A stretch of DNA of 64,000 nt from Leishmania mexicana MHOM/GT/2001/U1103 (Eukaryota; Euglenozoa; Kinetoplastea; Trypanosomatida; Trypanosomatidae), in contig NC_018307.1 in the NCBI RefSeq assembly GCF_000234665.1, forward strand, positions 311,931 through 375,930, given 5' to 3'. This document shows positions 59,489-64,000 of the stretch, in pieces. The notes beneath the pieces were generated by a model. The model was given only the letters and a program-made list of their open reading frames with translations, ran no database searches and was not told where the DNA came from. The position numbers and the translations under genes were made by a program. Position 1 is the first letter of the stretch. The number at the start of each line of letters is the position of its first letter.

Positions 59489-60730
59489 TTAGTCAGCATC
59501 CTCATCATCATCGTCATCCCCATCAAAGCCCTTCTTGCCCTCGTCTGCGTCGCCGTGAGGCTGCGGAGGTGTCACCACCTTCAGCTGGCCACCGCGCTTC
59601 TTGATTTCCGCCGTCATCGCCTCTATTGCCTCCTTCATTCGCTGAATACCCTCTTCCTTCATATCCGTGCGCGCGCGGATGCCGTATTTGGGGGGCCCGA
59701 TGATGTTGACGGATAGGTGGATCTGGGGATCGCTGCCCTCGCCGTAGCTGCGGCCAAGAATGAGGACGTCGCGGATCGCCTCCACACCATCACATGCAAA
59801 GCAGGTAATCTCAACTTCGGCAAAGAGCGTCAAAACCTTCAGCCGCATCGCGTTCTTTAGCGTCAACATCAGGCAGTCTGATACTGCTTTGTCGAGATTC
59901 AGCGGACCAAGAATGCGCTCCACGTCTTCCGTTTGGTTCAGCTCGTAAAGCCACGTCCACGCGTGCTTGCCCGGTTCCCGTTGGTAAAGCGGATAGGCGA
60001 TCATTTCCATTGCATCCATAGCGGGGATGTCGCACAGCTCAGCGACATGGCAAACAATGGAGCGAACTTCGTTTCCCTGGCGGAAGTGTGCTTCGCATGC
60101 CTTTGCTTCGTTGGGCGTCACCAGCTTCTTTGACAAGTCAATGTAACCCTTGTCCTTGTCGATACGGATCACCTGCGCGGGCTCGGTACGGCCTACCTTT
60201 ATCAGCTTTCCCATCGAGCGCACACGGCGCCTAGTCACCTCCGTGTACGGAATAATGCCCTCGCGTTTGCCGTACTCGAGCAGCTGCACTACGGCGGACG
60301 TGTCATTCACCTGGGTGATTTTTACCCACACGACGTCATTGATCTTCGGCATCGTTTCCACGTAGAACGGGATGTCCTTGCCATCCCACGAGGTGATGCC
60401 CAGGCACCCACAGACAAACTTTTGCTGGCGCTTGTTCAAGTCGCGCATCCACTCTGGACGCTCGTTATTACTACCCTTCGTCTCACCCTCCACAACCTGG
60501 GCGGAGAGAATTGTGGCCTTCTCAAGAAGCACGAGCAAGTGGTCCAGCGTTTTGCAGTCAACTGGAACCGGGAACGGCTCCGCTAAAAGGAGCTTTCGCC
60601 GAGCCAGGCTCTGGTTAAGGCGGAAGTACTCTTTTGGAACGGCATAGTAGACATTGTCTGTCGTTCGGCAGCAGCACTTCGTTTTGTAGTCCACCGTTTC
60701 GGGACTATCTGTGACACAGTAAGACGCCAT
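59489..60730 (-). CDS. eIF2alpha: Translation initiation factor eIF2 alpha subunit, trypanosomatid form with N-terminal extension
   Basis: 413 aa from the ATG at 60730; the open frame continues upstream without support. About 120 N-terminal residues are a kinetoplastid-type extension. The S1/OB fold follows (NDVVWVKITQVNDTSAVVQLLEYGKREGIIPYTEV). The regulatory loop reads E-V-T-R-R-R-V-R-S with the phospho-acceptor position at Thr166, where most eukaryotes have Ser51. This matches what is reported for Leishmania/Trypanosoma eIF2alpha and so also supports the chosen start. Then come the helical domain (YIDLSKKLV ...) and the alpha/beta C-terminal domain (EVEITCFACDGVEAIRDVL, INIIGPPKYGI-like), ending in an acidic tail (GDDDDDEDAD). 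It delivers initiator tRNA with eIF2beta/gamma and controls translation during stress and differentiation. It is the telomere-most convincing gene and probably first in its transcription unit. Confidence 0.97.
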   Translation of the reverse strand: MASYCVTDSPETVDYKTKCCCRTTDNVYYAVPKEYFRLNQSLARRKLLLAEPFPVPVDCKTLDHLLVLLEKATILSAQVVEGETKGSNNERPEWMRDLNKRQQKFVCGCLGITSWDGKDIPFYVETMPKINDVVWVKITQVNDTSAVVQLLEYGKREGIIPYTEVTRRRVRSMGKLIKVGRTEPAQVIRIDKDKGYIDLSKKLVTPNEAKACEAHFRQGNEVRSIVCHVAELCDIPAMDAMEMIAYPLYQREPGKHAWTWLYELNQTEDVERILGPLNLDKAVSDCLMLTLKNAMRLKVLTLFAEVEITCFACDGVEAIRDVLILGRSYGEGSDPQIHLSVNIIGPPKYGIRARTDMKEEGIQRMKEAIEAMTAEIKKRGGQLKVVTPPQPHGDADEGKKGFDGDDDDDEDAD

Positions 60731-60755
60731 GCTTTTGCTGTTTCGAAATGTAAAT

Positions 60756-60842
60756 CTATTCAGGAGGCAGCGCAGGAACACCGAGATCACACAAAAAGAG
60801 TATGAAAACAAAGGAGCAAGGAAAAGTGGGAGACAAAAAGAG
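60756..60842 (-). promoter_or_regulatory. Predicted trans-splicing signal of eIF2alpha (polypyrimidine tract + AG)
   Basis: On the minus strand a T/C-rich tract (60842 to about 60804) is followed by the first AG, at 60757-60756. Spliced-leader addition there would give a 25-nt 5'UTR before the ATG at 60730 and would remove the upstream in-frame extension, supporting the 413-aa protein. Prediction from pattern only. Confidence 0.6.
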
Positions 60843-60897
60843 TTGGCCAGGAGAGTCGAGCATATTATGAGATAGCAGAGAGCAAGCGACGCATCAT

Positions 60898-61092
60898 TCA
60901 TTCCCAACCTGAGGCGCGGACGTAGATTATAAAGCAGCGTACTCGCGGTTTCCCGGTAGCGAGAAAAAAAATGAGCTCGCAAGAAGTTTGCTGGGTGAAT
61001 AGATGACCTGAGAGGTTGAAGTTGACTGTGTAGACTCGCTCATCGCACCGTAGCACAACAAAAAACTGCGTCGCATTCACCTTGAGCTCCAT
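60898..61092 (-). CDS. Short ORF (64 aa), possible small gene or gene remnant upstream of eIF2alpha
   Basis: A minus-strand ORF from the ATG at 61092. The first 30 codons (MELKVNATQFFVVLRCDERV ...) have ordinary GC3-type codon use and a plausible beta-strand pattern. After about residue 45 the composition changes (LIFFLATGK ... VRASGWE), looking like untranslated sequence. It ends 168 bp upstream of the eIF2alpha start, with no strong polypyrimidine tract of its own. It could be a tiny gene, the 5' part of a decayed subtelomeric gene, or chance. No family recognised. Confidence 0.25.
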   Translation of the reverse strand: MELKVNATQFFVVLRCDERVYTVNFNLSGHLFTQQTSCELIFFLATGKPRVRCFIIYVRASGWE

Positions 61093-61384
61093 GGGCTCCT
61101 CTGCGCTTCTTCATACAGCGTCCACCACACAAGAGCGCGCATGCTTTTTCTCAGCATAATTAGATGCTGCAACTCTTCATGAGAAAAGATGTAGTACGTC
61201 TGATGTAGCAACGAGCAGCCCACTAAATTAATTTACCGGCGATGCCAGCTACCGTTAATTGTGAAGCGCCTGCAAGCACAGAGTGAAGAGCAACAGAAGT
61301 GCGCAGCAGAACAGCACACGCAAAACGTGCGGCACACAAAACATCAACTAAATTCAGAGTGAAAGATATCAGAGACGAGACGTT
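61093..61384. other. Non-coding flank before strand-composition switch
   Basis: About 290 bp, A/G-rich on the plus strand like the spacers to its left. No gene seen. It borders the pyrimidine-rich subtelomere. Confidence 0.5.
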
Positions 61385-63204
61385 ACTCTCGCCAGCACCC
61401 TGTCGTTGGGGTTCGCAGCAACATAGCCTCAAAGCCCCCCTATCCCTCGCCCATGGCAACCGCCTCAGCTCGTCGTACTGCTTCTTTCGTCGAAAAACGA
61501 CTGACCGAATACACTTGTGTGTGTGTGGGGGGGGGTACACGATCCCAACGAGAAGATGTGGCCCACATTGTCCTCTTCTTCCTCAAAGTCCCTGCGAAAC
61601 GCTTTCGCACGCGTTACTTCAACTCAGCTTCCGCTAAGTGGGGGTCGGCCCCTTGCTTTGTGAGCGACAGCCTATCTTCGCCGTTTGCTCTCCGGCACCG
61701 CGGCATCACCAAGAGGCATGCAGGATGTTTGGCGCTTTTCGCAGACTCGTCCACAGCCGTGGCGCATGTCCGCTGAATTGTACATTCAGCTTGCACAAAG
61801 CGTGTCCACCTACGGCCTTGCCATGCTCGCAAATAGCTTGCGGCTTGGCCCTCATGCTCTCATGGGCGTTCGGGTGCTCCAACAAAAACGGGCGCCCAAG
61901 TTCACACCTGCAGAGTTCCATCCGTCACCATAAAGACCCCCGAGGCAGGAGTATCAGGGTTCTCGCCCTTCCTTCTGTTGAAAAGCTGCGCGCCATCCGC
62001 TTCCTACTGCCGCCACTGCCTGCCACTTTCGAATGACTCTCTCTATTTCACCCCGTCCTCTCAGCGTCTCGCCCACATCTCCCCCTTAGTCTGCACCGGC
62101 TGCTTGTCTGCTTCTCTTTCCTGTTTCTTCGTTCTCCAAACCCCCTCTGAGCGACACCCTTTCTGTGATGACCCGCGCTGTATTCCCTTAGGGGTATGCA
62201 GTGCACCATCGCAAAAGAAGACCAGCCGGCATTTTTCACAGAAACTCCGCGTTTTTTTGTTGACCTCGGTATGCGGCCCGTAGTGGTGCCAGGAGTTTCT
62301 CGGAGGGGGAAAGAGGCTGCTTGCCATTTCCTCGGATACTCGTCGCCATGCGGGGTTCCGTTTCCGACCTCTCTTTGACCCTTCGTTTTCCTCCCTTTCC
62401 CTCTGTCGCGCCCCTTTCTTTACGCGACCACCCTTCCGCCCTTTCCCGCACACGCCCCTAGAACATAGCCCTTGCTCCTCGCGCATTGACCTTTAAAAAT
62501 GCTATGACAACTCGCGGCGCAATCCACCTTCTCCGAACCCAGTCTTTCACTTTGACATGATCGTTCCACGTCCTTTCCACTCACGCATTTCGTTCAACAC
62601 AAATTGTCATTCACCCTGCGCTTTCACACGCTCCTCTCGCCGTCTCGCGCGCCAGTTGCGGCCACGCGGTTCTCTCTCTCCGGAAAAAACGGTAAATATG
62701 CTCAGTGGTGCGGCCTGTTCCGCCGAAGGGCTGCCGAAACACTATCGCCTAATCCGGCGTGCCGGCTTTTGTACTCGCCCCCAACGTCCGCGGCTCTTTC
62801 ACCGATCGTTGATTCTCACGAGGGGCGTTGCAGATCAATATGCCTGCGCGAATTGCTTCCAGGCGGGTTTCTCTTTCTGCGACCCGCCACCTACTCCTCC
62901 CAAGCGCCTTTTCTACTCGGCCTTAAAGGTGCACCTGTGGCATATTTTCCCATTGCCGGCTCATCTTTTGCGGAAAAAACAACAACCGCGGCGGCGGATT
63001 ACCACCTACTCCATCTGCCGTCGCGATTGCGACCAAGGCGTCCCTCTGATCCCTAAAAAACGCTACGCTACATTCGCCCTTTCATCACTAGCTTTCGGCT
63101 GTTGCGTTTGCCGTCCCTTTGCTCACCTGTGCCCGCCCATGCTCCGGGAGCACCGCCCTCGCGGCATGTCTCGTGAAAGTGAACCCAACGTGCAACTTTC
63201 AAAC
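61385..63204. other. Gene-poor subtelomere, pyrimidine-rich on plus strand; candidate transcription start region
   Basis: From about 61.4 kb toward the telomere the plus strand becomes C/T-rich (for example 61570-61600, 62375-62455), the reverse of all spacers to the left. The only long ORF is plus-strand 62557-63255 (232 codons, Cys/Arg/Pro-rich, no domain), overlapped in another frame by a 150-codon ORF; neither looks convincingly coding. The region lies between the telomere repeats and the first gene of a leftward unit, where Pol II initiation is expected. No promoter motif can be identified by eye, as is usual in trypanosomatids. Confidence 0.5.
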
Positions 63205-63487
63205 GCTGCCCCTCACAGCCAGCGTGTGTGTTGTGCGTGCGCTGGTTACGGTTAATGTGTGTGCTTACTCCCCTTGCCTCTGCAACGTCGTGGGGCATTG
63301 AAAAGAGCGCCAATTGCACAACCGCGATAGCTGCGCATGTGTTGTGTGTGCTTAGCCTGCTGCTACATTTGTGTGTGTTGTGGGTTTCTTGCTTTGCTGC
63401 TGCGGTGTGTGCGGATGTGTGTGGCGTAGAACTGTGATGGTGATGGTTGTGGTTATGGCTGTAGTTGTGGTTGTGTTGCTGTTATCC
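63205..63487. other. G/T-rich subtelomeric transition zone
   Basis: The plus strand changes to a G/T-rich, C/A-poor composition (tracts of TGTG, GGTTGTGG, GATGGTGATGG) before the first 94-bp repeat. It resembles degenerate telomere-like sequence. No gene. Confidence 0.6.
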
Positions 63488-63732
63488 CTTGGTGTGTGGT
63501 CTATTAAAGGTTGTTGTGTGCGTGTGTTATGGTACGGGGGAGGGTACGGGTTAGGGTACGGGTACGGGTGTTGTTGTGACTTGGTGTGTGTGGTCTATTA
63601 AAGGTTGTTGTGTGCGTGTGTTATGGTACGGGGGAGGGTACGGGTTAGGGTACGGGTACGGGTGTTGTTGTGACTTGGTGTGTGTGGTCTATTAAAGGTT
63701 GTTGTGTGCGTGTGTTATGGTACGGGGGAGGG
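63488..63732. repeat. Subtelomeric tandem repeat, 94-bp unit, three copies
   Basis: Copies start at 63488 (92 bp, one TG shorter), 63580 (94 bp) and 63674 (interrupted by the TACGGG array from about 63733). Each unit starts CTTGGTGTGTG, then GGTCTATTAAAGGTTGTTG, then TATGGTACGGGGGAGGG, and ends in a short series of TACGGG and TTAGGG hexamers followed by TGTTGTTGTGA. The position next to the telomere and the embedded hexamers are like the telomere-associated (LCTAS-type) repeats of Leishmania, but I could not verify the conserved blocks of that family. Confidence 0.92.
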
Positions 63733-63846
63733 TACGGGTACGGGTACGGGTACGGGTACGGGTACGGGTACGGGTACGGGTACGGGTACGGGTACGGGTA
63801 CGGGTTAGGGTACGGGTACGGGTACGGGTACGGGTACGGGTACGGG
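63733..63846. repeat. Variant telomere-like hexamers (TACGGG)12-TTAGGG-(TACGGG)6
   Basis: Twelve perfect TACGGG hexamers (63733-63804), one TTAGGG (63805-63810) and six more TACGGG (63811-63846) are in register with the canonical repeats that follow. TACGGG differs from TTAGGG at two adjacent positions. Confidence 0.97.
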
Positions 63847-64000
63847 TTAGGGTTAGGGTTAGGGTTAGGGTTAGGGTTAGGGTTAGGGTTAGGGTTAGGG
63901 TTAGGGTTAGGGTTAGGGTTAGGGTTAGGGTTAGGGTTAGGGTTAGGGTTAGGGTTAGGGTAGGGTTAGGGTTAGGGTTAGGGTTAGGGTTAGGGTTAGG
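63847..64000 (+). repeat. Telomere, (TTAGGG)n, chromosome end
   Basis: Nineteen perfect TTAGGG units (63847-63960), one 5-nt TAGGG (63961-63965), then five more units and a partial one to the window end. The G-rich strand runs 5'->3' toward the right, so this is the right chromosome terminus. In trypanosomatids these repeats are known to carry base J and shelterin-like proteins. Confidence 0.99.

Noticed and set aside
60731..60982. 84-residue N-terminal extension of eIF2alpha
   Set aside because: Contains the predicted polypyrimidine tract and splice acceptor, and would move the regulatory threonine away from position 166.
62557..63255. 232-codon plus-strand ORF in the subtelomere
   Set aside because: Cys/Arg/Pro-rich with no domain, overlapped by another long frame. 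Not listed as a gene, though its strand context is mentioned as a finding.
63670..63963. 97-codon ORF encoding Gly-Tyr/Gly-Leu dipeptides
   Set aside because: Direct translation of the hexamer telomere arrays.
1..64000. tRNA, rRNA, CRISPR or intact transposon
   Set aside because: Scanned by eye on both strands; nothing with the expected structure was found. Small snoRNAs or SIDER fragments cannot be excluded without profile searches.

Overview
The window is the right-hand end of a chromosome from a trypanosomatid protist, most likely Leishmania or a close Leishmaniinae relative. Four things support this. The last 154 bases are the G-rich telomere strand (TTAGGG)n. Every convincing gene is intronless and on the minus strand, as in a polycistronic transcription unit. 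The coding DNA is GC-rich with many low-complexity inserts. The spacers carry polypyrimidine tracts on the sense (minus) strand, as expected for SL trans-splicing. From memory, the order eIF2alpha, MORN protein, small protein, multicopper oxidase, hypothetical, amidohydrolase, SFT2, inorganic pyrophosphatase fits the right end of L. major chromosome 3 (roughly LmjF.03.0980 back to .0910). That is recollection, not a database result.

Layout, read in transcription order from the telomere inward (right to left). 63847-64000 is canonical telomere. 63733-63846 is a block of variant TACGGG hexamers. 63488-63732 holds three copies of a 94-bp subtelomeric repeat with embedded hexamers. About 61.4-63.5 kb is a gene-poor subtelomere whose plus strand is pyrimidine-rich, opposite to the genic part, so the zone near 61.4 kb is a candidate transcription start or divergence region. 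Eight genes follow in the less GC-rich 46-61 kb segment: eIF2alpha, a MORN-repeat protein, a 104-aa membrane protein, a membrane multicopper oxidase, a mitochondrial-like hypothetical, a YtcJ-type amidohydrolase, SFT2-like vesicle protein and soluble inorganic pyrophosphatase. Next come the SSF1/Peter Pan ribosome biogenesis factor and an FCP/NLI-type phosphatase. The 1-39 kb segment is dominated by very large ORFs: a 2011-aa helical protein, a 1363-aa LRR protein, a 1536-aa hypothetical, a 2311-aa low-complexity/coiled-coil protein, a 975-aa protein with a MetAP1-type zinc finger, a 408-aa mitochondrial-like protein, an ethanolamine/choline phosphotransferase and a >1781-aa low-complexity protein cut by the window edge.

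Neighbouring genes are not functionally related in an operon sense; they share a primary transcript and are separated by trans-splicing and polyadenylation. Spacers of 0.5-2.1 kb carry UTRs, (CA)n/(GT)n and other simple repeats, and polypyrimidine tracts. I recognised no tRNA, rRNA, CRISPR or complete transposon. The most notable points are the complete copper-site set and dileucine tail of the multicopper oxidase, the homogeneous TACGGG telomere-proximal block with its 94-bp repeat, the strand-composition flip near 61.4 kb, a four-tract G-quadruplex motif in one 3'UTR, and a MetAP1-type zinc finger on a protein with no peptidase domain.
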